Position numbers and translations under genes: made by a program. From Trebonia sp. (GTDB lineage: Bacteria > Actinomycetota > Actinomycetes > Streptosporangiales > Streptosporangiaceae): DNA of 8,390 nucleotides. The notes under the pieces are model-generated. The model made no database searches, was not told where the DNA came from, and was given only the letters and a program-made list of their open reading frames with translations. The DNA is taken from positions 1 to 8,390 of the forward strand of contig JASHPP010000071.1 in NCBI GenBank assembly GCA_030038035.1, given 5' to 3'. The first letter of the stretch is position 1, and each line of letters begins with the position of its first letter. Below, piece after piece: positions 1 through 7,432 of the stretch.

Positions 1-2
1 CG

Positions 3-559
3 GCCGCGTGGAGCCAGCGGGCAGGCGTGGCCGTGCGGGTGCACCGCCGCAGCCGGGTGTACCGGCTGGCCGGGACCGTGCCCGACCACGCGGGGCCGGC
101 GGGACGGTACCGGGTCGCGACCGAGACGGACCGCGCGCTGCTCGTGGAGTGGCTGCGGGCGTTCGGGGCGGAGGTGGGGGAGCTGGCCGCAGCGCCCGCG
201 GCCACCGCCGAAGACCTGCTCGGCTACGGCGGCGCGGTCTTCTGGGAGGTCGCCGGCGCCCCGGTGGCGATGGCCGCGCTCACCAGGCTGGTGGCCCAGG
301 CGGTGCGGCTCAGCATGGTGTACACCCCGCCGGACAGCCGGCACAACGGCTACGCGTCCGCGGTGATGCTCGCCGCCAGCCGCGCCTCGCTGGCCGACGG
401 TGCCAGCGAGGTCGTGCTCATCACCGAGACGAACAGGTCGGAGCGGCTGGCGCCGCGGCTCGGCTATGAGCTGATCGGCGAGCGCGCCGTCCTGCGGTTC
501 GGCCCGGCCACAGGTCCCATGCCGCGCCTGCAGACCGGTCCGATGCCGCGCCTGCGATC

Positions 560-563
<4 letters not shown>
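3..563 (+). CDS. GNAT-family N-acetyltransferase, 3' part (5' end outside the window)
   Basis: The reading frame is open to the left edge, so the true start lies upstream; the in-frame GTG at 27 is probably internal because family-like sequence (AAWSQRAG) precedes it. About 186 codons are visible. The C-terminal half carries the GNAT acetyl-CoA fold: a beta strand (VRLSMVYTPP, about 301-330), then the pyrophosphate-binding turn RHNGYAS (339-359) standing for the R/Q-x-x-G-x-G/A signature, a helix, a strand (SEVVLITETN), and the LAPRLGYELIGE segment (about 448-483) typical of the last GNAT strands. Family members move an acetyl group from acetyl-CoA to an amine; the substrate here cannot be told. 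The protein ends in a duplicated TGPMPRL motif encoded by a DNA tandem repeat. The stop overlaps the tex start (ATGA), which suggests co-transcription and translational coupling. The family call is firm, the substrate unknown. Confidence 0.85.
510..555 (+). repeat. 24-bp-period tandem duplication at the end of the GNAT gene
   Basis: Two 22-nt copies (510-531 and 534-555) differ at two positions and share the core ATGCCGCGCCTGC. The period is 24 nt, eight codons, so the frame is kept and the peptide TGPMPRL appears twice at the extreme C-terminus. The repeat ends 4 nt before the tex start codon and occupies the place where a tex ribosome-binding site would be expected. Confidence 0.85.
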
Positions 564-3079
<2,516 letters not shown>

Positions 3080-3106
3080 CGGCCCGCGCCCCCCGCCAGT
3101 TTCACT

Positions 3107-3169
3107 TTGCACACTCTGTGACCATTTAGCGCCCGGAATGCCCGATTTGTCCATGCAAGAAGTGTGCAA
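3107..3169. promoter_or_regulatory. Spaced inverted repeat TTGCACACT / AGTGTGCAA (operator-like)
   Basis: TTGCACACT (3107-3115) and its exact reverse complement AGTGTGCAA (3161-3169) are separated by 45 nt in a locally AT-richer stretch just after tex. The left arm also begins a small dyad, CACA-CTC-TGTG (3111-3121). The right arm belongs to a direct repeat of TGCAAG (3154-3159 and 3165-3170). The right arm ends 2 nt before a possible -35 element. This fits two binding sites for a dimeric regulator such as a TetR-type protein, controlling the gene at 3306, or the stem of a long-loop hairpin. No regulator gene is adjacent. Confidence 0.4.
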
Positions 3170-3171
3170 GG

Positions 3172-3200
3172 TGGACGTCAGGGGCTCATGTGACTAGGGA
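3172..3200 (+). promoter_or_regulatory. Possible sigma-70-type promoter upstream of the PPOX oxidoreductase
   Basis: TGGACG (3172-3177, one mismatch to TTGACG) and TAGGGA (3195-3200) are separated by 17 nt. This is reasonable spacing for the principal actinomycete sigma factor, although the last base of the -10 is not T. It would give a leader of about 100 nt before the ATG at 3306 and sits directly beside the right arm of the inverted repeat. This is a sequence match only. Confidence 0.3.
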
Positions 3201-3235
3201 GGTTCCGCGCCCGGCGAACTGCCCGGGCGATCAGC

Positions 3236-3256
3236 GCGCCGACCGCGGATCGGCGC
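3236..3256 (+). other. GC-rich stem-loop between tex and the PPOX gene
   Basis: A perfect 7-bp stem is formed by GCGCCGA (3236-3242) and TCGGCGC (3250-3256), with a 7-nt loop. No run of T follows, so it is not a classical intrinsic terminator. It may be a U-less terminator or a leader structure of the next gene. Hairpins of this size also arise by chance at this GC content. Confidence 0.3.
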
Positions 3257-3305
3257 CTGGCGGTGGGGGCCGCGCGGTGCTCAGGAGCTCACGGCAGCGG
3301 GTTGA

Positions 3306-3764
3306 ATGGTCACCGTGGCGGATATCGAGGATTTCAGGCGGCTGATCGCGGGGGACCACGGGCTCGTCGTGGTGTCGACCCTGCGCGCGGACGGGACGAT
3401 CGCGTCGTCGGTGGTGAACGCGGGCGTGCTGCCGCACCCGGTCACCGGCGCGACCGTGGTCGGCATGGTGATCAGGGGCGGCACGCGCAAGCTGGATCAC
3501 CTGCGGGCCCGGCCGTACGCGAACGTCGTGGTCAGGGCAGGCTGGCAGTGGGCGGCGGCCGAAGGCGGAGCCGAGCTCGCCGGCCCCGATGACCCGATGC
3601 CAGGCGTCGGCGCCGAGCGCCTGCGCCTGCTGCTGCGCGAGATCTTCACCGCGGCGGGCGGCACGCACGAGGACTTCGCGACCTACGACCGGGTGATGCT
3701 CGCCGAGCGGCGGACAGCCGTCTTCGTGCACCCCGAGCGTGTCTACGCCAATCCCGGTCAGTGA
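3306..3764 (+). CDS. PPOX-class (pyridoxamine 5'-phosphate oxidase-like) probably F420- or FMN-dependent oxidoreductase
   Basis: 152 aa, the usual size for the small split-beta-barrel flavin/deazaflavin oxidoreductases. Recognisable features in order: an N-terminal helix (DIEDFRRLIAG); the first barrel strands HGLVVVSTLRADGTIASSVV (about residues 18-37), where family members present the cofactor; a TRKLDHLRARPYANVVV segment (60-76), equivalent to the common pattern of a charged turn, a helix and a strand at the phosphate-binding site; GWQWAAAEGGAELAGPDD (79-96), characteristic of the PPOX/F420 subgroup; and the C-terminal RTAVFVHPERVYA strand. Such proteins usually bind F420 or FMN and reduce or oxidise small substrates; the substrate here is unknown. 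ATG at 3306 fits the family N-terminus; GTG at 3315 is an alternative. An AGGAG lies about 19 nt upstream, too far to be a convincing ribosome-binding site. The hydrolase begins 26 nt after the stop. Confidence 0.82.
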   Translation: MVTVADIEDFRRLIAGDHGLVVVSTLRADGTIASSVVNAGVLPHPVTGATVVGMVIRGGTRKLDHLRARPYANVVVRAGWQWAAAEGGAELAGPDDPMPGVGAERLRLLLREIFTAAGGTHEDFATYDRVMLAERRTAVFVHPERVYANPGQ

Positions 3765-3778
3765 CCGGCCCCGCGGCC

Positions 3779-3790
3779 TAGGCTGGTCGC
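3779..3790 (+). promoter_or_regulatory. Leaderless-type -10 promoter element of the hydrolase gene
   Basis: TAGGCT (3779-3784) fits the TAnnnT pattern of the actinomycete housekeeping -10 and is followed by exactly 6 nt before the GTG at 3791. Transcription would therefore start at or next to the start codon, giving a leaderless mRNA, consistent with the lack of a ribosome-binding site. The -35 is weak (CGGTCA at 3755-3760, 18-nt spacer). Confidence 0.55.
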
Positions 3791-4675
3791 GTGAGGATCG
3801 AGCGACGGCTGGTCTCGCTGCCAGACGGCCGGGACATCGACGTGCTGACGACGGGTCCAGAAGACGGTCTCCCGCTCGTTGTGCACGGGGGGACCCCGAG
3901 CGGCCTCGTCGTCGACACCAGGGTCGCCGCGGCGGCGCGCGAGCGGGGGCTGCGGTACGTGGAGACCGCGCGGCCCGGTTACGAGGGATCGACGCCGCGG
4001 CCCGGACGCCGGGTCCGCGACGTCGCGGCCGACGTGGCCGCGGTGCTCGACGCGCTCGGGGCCGGCGCGTTCGTGTCGATTGGCATGTCAGGCGGCGGGC
4101 CGCACTCGCTCGCGTGCGCGGCCCTGCTGCCCGGCCGGTGCCTGGCCGCCGCGTCGATCGCCGGGGTGGGACCCTACGGGGTGGCGGGGCTGGACTTCCT
4201 GGCCGGGATGGGGCCGGAGAACGTCACCGAGTTCGGCTTCGCGCTGCAGGGCGCGGAGGCGCTCACCCCGTACCTGGAGCGGGAGGCCGAGCCGCTGCGC
4301 GAGGTCACGGGAGGCGAGATCGCCGCGGCGCTCGGCGGGCTGATCTCCGGCGCCGACGCGCAGGTGCTGACCGGCGACTTCGCCGCCGAGCTCGCGGCGA
4401 GCTGCCGCGCCGCGGTTCGCGAGGGCATCGCCGGCTGGCGGGACGACGACCTGGCGTTCGCGGCTGACTGGGGGTTCAGCCCGGACGCGGTGGCCGGCCG
4501 TGCCGCGATCTGGCAGGGCGACCAGGACCGGATGGTCCCGTTCGCGCACGGCCAGTGGCTTGCCGCGCACATCCCCGGCGCCCGGGTGCACCTGGAGCCG
4601 GGCGCGGGACACCTCACGATGACCCTCACCGCCATCGACCGCATCCTCGACGACCTGCTCGACCTGGCGCGCTGA
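3791..4675 (+). CDS. Alpha/beta-fold hydrolase
   Basis: 294 aa, normal for single-domain alpha/beta hydrolases. Visible elements: an N-terminal strand pair with LPDGRDIDVLTTG (residues 10-22); the oxyanion region LPLVVHGGTPSG (27-38), where the common HGxPGS-like motif reads HGGTPSG; YVETARPGYEGSTPRPG (56-72), the D/R-x-G-x-G-x-S loop; the nucleophile elbow GMSGG with Ser100; the acid-bearing turn WQGDQDRMVP (241-250; Asp246 the likely acid); and the catalytic histidine in GAGHLTM (His274). The triad Ser100-Asp246-His274 appears complete, so an active serine hydrolase is expected. The substrate cannot be inferred. The GTG start is supported by the -10 element 6 nt upstream. It lies 26 nt after the oxidoreductase gene, so it may also be read through from it. 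No signal peptide is visible, so it is probably cytoplasmic. Confidence 0.9.
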   Translation: MRIERRLVSLPDGRDIDVLTTGPEDGLPLVVHGGTPSGLVVDTRVAAAARERGLRYVETARPGYEGSTPRPGRRVRDVAADVAAVLDALGAGAFVSIGMSGGGPHSLACAALLPGRCLAAASIAGVGPYGVAGLDFLAGMGPENVTEFGFALQGAEALTPYLEREAEPLREVTGGEIAAALGGLISGADAQVLTGDFAAELAASCRAAVREGIAGWRDDDLAFAADWGFSPDAVAGRAAIWQGDQDRMVPFAHGQWLAAHIPGARVHLEPGAGHLTMTLTAIDRILDDLLDLAR

Positions 4676-4705
4676 TCCCCGCCGGGCGTGCCGCGCAGCG
4701 AGCGG

Positions 4706-5521
4706 TCAGGCTCGCGCCACCCCGCCGTAGGTCCAGGCGCGGTCCGCGTTGGCGTCAGGGACGCCGGCGTCCGGCCGCCAGTGGGAGACGAGCACGAGCC
4801 CGGGCTCCACAAGTTGCCTGCCGTTGAACATGCGCGCGATGGCGTCCTTGCCGCGGGGTATCCAGATCGCACCGCGTTCGGCCGCCGCCTGCGACGCTGC
4901 GTGCGTCCGTTCCGGGGCGAACTCGTCGGTGGAGTGCGAGAGAACGAGGTAACTGCCTGGCGCGAGCGCGGCAAGGTAGCGCGCGGCGATGCCGGCCGGG
5001 TCGTCTGCGTCCACGACGCAGTGCAAGGCCGCCACGAACATCAGCCCGACCGGCTCGCTGAAGTCGAGCAGTTCCGCGGCCGCGGCGAGAACCTCATCGA
5101 CATCCCGTAGGTCCGCCCTGACCACGGTGGTCGCGGCGTCGTCGGCCATCAGCGCCTCGGCGCGCAGGAACACCACGGGGTCGTTGTCGACGTAGACAAC
5201 GCGGGCGCCCGGGTGGCCTTCCTGCGCGATCTCGTGCGTGTTCGGGCTGGTGGGAAGCCCGGTGCCGATGTCGAGAAACTGGCGGATGCCCTCCTCGCGC
5301 AGGAACCGGACCGCGCGGACGAGGAAGTCGCGGTTGGCCCGCGAGGAGTCGCGCATCTCCGGCATGATCGTGAGGCCGACCTCGGCCATCTCCCTGTCGG
5401 CGGCGAAGTTATCCTTGCCGCCGAGCATGTAGTCGTACACGCGCGCCGGGTGCGGGATGTCCGTGCGAATGCCCAGCGCCGTCCAGCTGTCACGGCGCTC
5501 CTGGTCGTCCTGTTGGGTCAT
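4706..5521 (-). CDS. DUF574-family (Methyltransf_19) SAM-dependent methyltransferase, copy A
   Basis: 271 aa, typical for the family. The diagnostic N-terminus IRTDIPHPARVYDYMLGGKD (residues 18-37) is followed by a helix and RANRDFLVRAVRFL (61-74). The SAM-binding motif I is FLDIGTGLPTSPN (82-94), and the acidic end of the second Rossmann strand is VVYVDNDPVV (108-117). LADLRDV-type sequence (RADLRDVDEV, 135-144) and SYLVLSHSTDEF (190-201) follow, and the protein ends with VEPGLVLVSHWRP (238-250). Substrates of this actinomycete-rich family are essentially unknown. It is about two-thirds identical to the upstream gene at 5545-6348, a tandem duplicate. The family's usual LHHIPDDDDP stretch reads LHCVVDADDP here (166-175), so this copy has diverged near a likely active-site loop. 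GGAGAA lies 7 nt before the ATG. It is convergent with the hydrolase, with 30 nt between the stops. Confidence 0.94.
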   Translation of the reverse strand: MTQQDDQERRDSWTALGIRTDIPHPARVYDYMLGGKDNFAADREMAEVGLTIMPEMRDSSRANRDFLVRAVRFLREEGIRQFLDIGTGLPTSPNTHEIAQEGHPGARVVYVDNDPVVFLRAEALMADDAATTVVRADLRDVDEVLAAAAELLDFSEPVGLMFVAALHCVVDADDPAGIAARYLAALAPGSYLVLSHSTDEFAPERTHAASQAAAERGAIWIPRGKDAIARMFNGRQLVEPGLVLVSHWRPDAGVPDANADRAWTYGGVARA

Positions 5522-5528
5522 CTACTGC

Positions 5529-5534
5529 TTCTCC
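5529..5534 (-). promoter_or_regulatory. Ribosome-binding site of methyltransferase copy A
   Basis: On the minus strand GGAGAA lies 7 nt before the ATG at 5521, which fixes this start. It falls inside the 23-nt gap between the two methyltransferase genes, so copy A can be translated independently from a shared transcript. Confidence 0.7.
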
Positions 5535-5544
5535 GGGAAAATCC

Positions 5545-6348
5545 CTAGATAGTCGCCACGCCGCCGTACGCCCAGACCCGGTCCGCGTTGGACTGGGGCC
5601 GGCCGCCTTCCGGACGCCAGTAGGAGACGAGCACAAGCCCTGGCTCGACCAGCGGCAGCCCGTGGAACATGTGCTCGATCGCCGGCTTCCCGCGGGGGAC
5701 GAACACCGCGCCGCTGCGGGCGGCTATCTCCGAGTTCGCCCGCATCTTCTCCGGCCCGAACTCGCCGGTCCCGTGCGACAGGACAAGGTAGCTGCCCGGC
5801 ACCAGCGGCGCCAGGTAGCGCGTGACGAGGCCTGCCGGGTCATCGTCGTCGGGAATGTGGTGCAGGACGCCGATAAGCATGAGCGCGACCGGCTGGCTGA
5901 AGTCGAGCAGCTCGCCCGCCTTGGCAAGGACCGTATCGACGTCCCTGAGGTCGGCGAGGACGGCCATCGTGGTGCTGTTCTTCGCCATGAGCGCCTCGGC
6001 GTGCGAGAACACCACCGGGTCATGATCGACGTAAACGACACGGGCGTCCGGATGGTCCTCTTGCGCGACCTCATGCACGTTGGGGCTGGTGGGAAGCCCG
6101 GTGCCGATGTCGAGAAATTGGCGGATTCCGTTGTCCCTGAGGAACCCGACCGCGCGGGCGAGGAATTGCCGATTGCCGCGCGCCGTGTCCACGATCTCGG
6201 GAACGACCCGGCGTACCGCCTCAGCGGTTTCCCTGTCGACGGCGAAATTGTCCTTGCCGCCAAGCCAATAGTCGTAGACCCGGGCCGGGTGCGGGATGTC
6301 GGTGCGGATCGTGTTCCCGTTGTCGGCCGGCTGGCCTGATTCGGTCAT
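5545..6348 (-). CDS. DUF574-family (Methyltransf_19) SAM-dependent methyltransferase, copy B
   Basis: 267 aa with every family landmark: IRTDIPHPARVYDYWLGGKD (residues 14-33), motif I FLDIGTGLPTSPN (78-90), VVYVDHDPVV (104-113), LADLRDV (131-137), a canonical LHHIPDDDDP (162-171), SYLVLSHGTGEF (186-197) and VEPGLVLVSYWRP (234-246). It is predicted to be a cytoplasmic SAM-dependent methyltransferase; the acceptor is unknown. It is the promoter-proximal gene of the pair and keeps the more standard motif set, so it may resemble the ancestral copy. The ATG is supported by GAGGA 5 nt upstream on the minus strand. A TAGGAT -10-like element lies about 33 nt upstream of the start codon. Only 23 nt separate it from copy A, so a two-gene operon is very likely. 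Confidence 0.95.
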   Translation of the reverse strand: MTESGQPADNGNTIRTDIPHPARVYDYWLGGKDNFAVDRETAEAVRRVVPEIVDTARGNRQFLARAVGFLRDNGIRQFLDIGTGLPTSPNVHEVAQEDHPDARVVYVDHDPVVFSHAEALMAKNSTTMAVLADLRDVDTVLAKAGELLDFSQPVALMLIGVLHHIPDDDDPAGLVTRYLAPLVPGSYLVLSHGTGEFGPEKMRANSEIAARSGAVFVPRGKPAIEHMFHGLPLVEPGLVLVSYWRPEGGRPQSNADRVWAYGGVATI

Positions 6349-6353
6349 CGGTT

Positions 6354-6358
6354 TCCTC
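6354..6358 (-). promoter_or_regulatory. Ribosome-binding site of methyltransferase copy B
   Basis: GAGGA on the minus strand lies 5 nt before the ATG at 6348 and supports that start. Confidence 0.65.
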
Positions 6359-6381
6359 AGTCGGAATGGGTGTACACGTTG

Positions 6382-6387
6382 ATCCTA
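6382..6387 (-). promoter_or_regulatory. Candidate -10 element of the methyltransferase operon
   Basis: On the minus strand TAGGAT matches the TAnnnT consensus. Transcription would start near 6375, giving a leader of roughly 27 nt that contains the ribosome-binding site. No good -35 is seen at the usual distance. The 8-nt palindrome GTGTACAC (6370-6377) lies over the expected start point and could be an operator. Confidence 0.4.
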
Positions 6388-6615
6388 GGCCGGCGAGGCG
6401 GTCGAGTCTTCACTTCGGCGGCAGGTTCTGACGAACGTAACAAATCGCCCATTGGCCCGCGTCTGGCGGGGGCTGGAAGAGCCGCCACGGACCGTTCGGG
6501 ATGATGAATGGCGGCAACCGTCGCGGGCCCCAGCGGTCACACGCCGACGGGCAGCGCTTCGCGTGATTTGTCGTGACCCGCATCTGGGACTTCCGAGCCC
6601 CAGACCATGATCGCT

Positions 6616-6666
6616 AAGACTTTTCGCACCTGTAGGTGCAAAATCTCTACTCAATAAAAAAGTCTT
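6616..6666. repeat. AT-rich nested inverted repeats
   Basis: The outer arms AAGACTTTT (6616-6624) and AAAAGTCTT (6658-6666) are perfect 9-nt reverse complements. Inside the left half is a second perfect dyad, GCACCT (6626-6631) with AGGTGC (6634-6639). The TTTT of the left outer arm can also pair with AAAA at 6640-6643 to lengthen the inner hairpin past one bulged C, so two pairings compete for the same bases. The surrounding 6606-6680 is about 37% GC (28 of 75 bases), far below the rest of the window. A regulator or nucleoid-protein binding site, a structured RNA or a dispersed repeat are all possible. Confidence 0.6.
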
Positions 6667-6812
6667 CGCAATAATTGACTCTACCAGGGCTCTGGCACCA
6701 CTTCGTCCCGCCGGCGCAGCACTGTCATCGCTGGCAAAGCGGCATCGGCCCGAGCGGTGCTCATGGCGGGCAAAGGGGACCGGACTCGCGCGCGGCTGCC
6801 CGCGGGCACCGA

Positions 6813-6826
6813 TAGCATCGACAGGT
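6813..6826 (+). promoter_or_regulatory. Leaderless-type -10 promoter element of the HIT gene
   Basis: TAGCAT (6813-6818) matches TAnnnT and lies 8 nt before the ATG at 6827, so the transcript would begin at or within 2 nt of the start codon. There is no ribosome-binding site, consistent with leaderless translation. No convincing -35 is visible. Confidence 0.5.
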
Positions 6827-7432
6827 ATGAGCGTGCCGCCTGGGCCGTCGGTGCCGCCTTCGCGGCCCTCGCCGCCTGAACCGAATCCGGACCTGCCCGC
6901 CGAGGCCTGCCTGGCCATCGGCGTGCCCGACGCGTTCGGACGGCTGTGGACTCCGCACCGGCTCGCCTACATCCAGGGGGCGGGAAAGCCGGCCGGCCCC
7001 GGTGCGGACGAAGGCTGCCCGTTCTGCGTCGCCCCGACGCTGTCGGACGAGGAGGCGCTCATCGTCGCGCGCGGGTCGCTGGTGTACGCGATCCTCAACA
7101 TCTACCCGTACAACAGCGGGCACGTGCTGGTCTGCCCGTACCGGCACCTGGCCGATTACACGGAGCTGTCCGTGGCCGAGGCGGCCGAGTTCGGCGACTA
7201 CACCAGGCGCGCGATCCTGGCGCTGCGCGCAGCGTCAGGACCGCACGGTTTCAACATCGGGATGAACCTCGGCTCTGTCGCTGGCGCCGGGATCGCCGCG
7301 CACCTGCACCAGCACGTGGTGCCCCGCTGGGGCGGCGACACCAACTTCATGCCGGTGGTCGGCCGCACCCGCGTGCTGCCCCAACTGCTCGCCGACACGC
7401 GCAAGCTGCTCGCCGACGCCTGGCCCGGCTAG
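6827..7432 (+). CDS. HIT-family protein, probable Ap4A phosphorylase/hydrolase
   Basis: 201 aa. After a proline-rich, probably flexible N-terminus (residues 1-25) come WTPHRLAYI (41-49), a CPFC pair (Cys64, Cys67) that with His107 suggests a structural zinc site, and the substrate-binding NIYPYNSGHVLVCPYRH (91-107). FNIGMNLG (142-149) follows, then the histidine triad HLHQHVVPRW (His159, His161, His163; His161 the expected nucleophile). This arrangement matches the actinobacterial HIT proteins related to Mycobacterium tuberculosis Rv2613c, a diadenosine tetraphosphate phosphorylase that turns Ap4A plus phosphate into ATP plus ADP. That activity is inferred by resemblance; another dinucleotide-processing activity is possible. 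In several actinobacteria this gene sits just upstream of pgsA (phosphatidylinositol phosphate synthase); here it is alone, and the next gene is convergent. The ATG is supported by the -10 element 8 nt upstream. Confidence 0.9.
   Translation: MSVPPGPSVPPSRPSPPEPNPDLPAEACLAIGVPDAFGRLWTPHRLAYIQGAGKPAGPGADEGCPFCVAPTLSDEEALIVARGSLVYAILNIYPYNSGHVLVCPYRHLADYTELSVAEAAEFGDYTRRAILALRAASGPHGFNIGMNLGSVAGAGIAAHLHQHVVPRWGGDTNFMPVVGRTRVLPQLLADTRKLLADAWPG

Larger units (their letters stand above)
6349..6826. other. 478-nt divergent intergenic region with no supported gene
   Basis: This stretch separates the methyltransferase operon (minus) from the HIT gene (plus). It holds promoter elements at each end (TAGGAT near 6382-6387 on the minus strand, TAGCAT at 6813-6818 on the plus strand). 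A small inverted repeat, TCTGGG/CCCAGA, lies at 6583-6604. The AT-rich nested repeat island is at 6606-6680, and a weak dyad CCAG-ggct-CTGG follows at about 6684-6695. No open frame in it looks like a protein. It is unusually long for the spacing elsewhere in this window, which leaves room for a regulator-binding region, a small RNA or a gene remnant. Confidence 0.6.

Noticed and set aside
3107..3169. CIRCE (HrcA) or HAIR (HspR) heat-shock operator
   Set aside because: The arms read TTGCACACT/AGTGTGCAA with 45-nt spacing, not TTAGCACTC-N9-GAGTGCTAA or CTTGAGT-N7-ACTCAAG.
4676..4705. Bidirectional terminator between the hydrolase and methyltransferase copy A
   Set aside because: The 30-nt gap has no convincing stem with a T-run on either strand.
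5662..6339. 225-codon plus-strand frame opposite methyltransferase copy B
   Set aside because: It mirrors the methyltransferase gene, and a similar shadow appears opposite copy A, as expected when the true genes are paralogues.
6537..6608. 23-residue minus-strand frame beginning with MVWGSEV beside the AT-rich island
   Set aside because: There is no ribosome-binding site and no recognised family; a small peptide cannot be excluded but is not supported.
6675..6700. TTGACT (6675-6680) as the -35 of a plus-strand promoter
   Set aside because: No TAnnnT-like -10 occurs 16-19 nt downstream; the HIT start is better explained by TAGCAT at 6813-6818.
6385..6918. 177-codon minus-strand frame across the divergent intergenic region
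   Set aside because: It overlaps the HIT gene start and the AT-rich island, has no recognisable domain or ribosome-binding site, and is Ser/Arg/Gly-rich in the manner of a chance frame.
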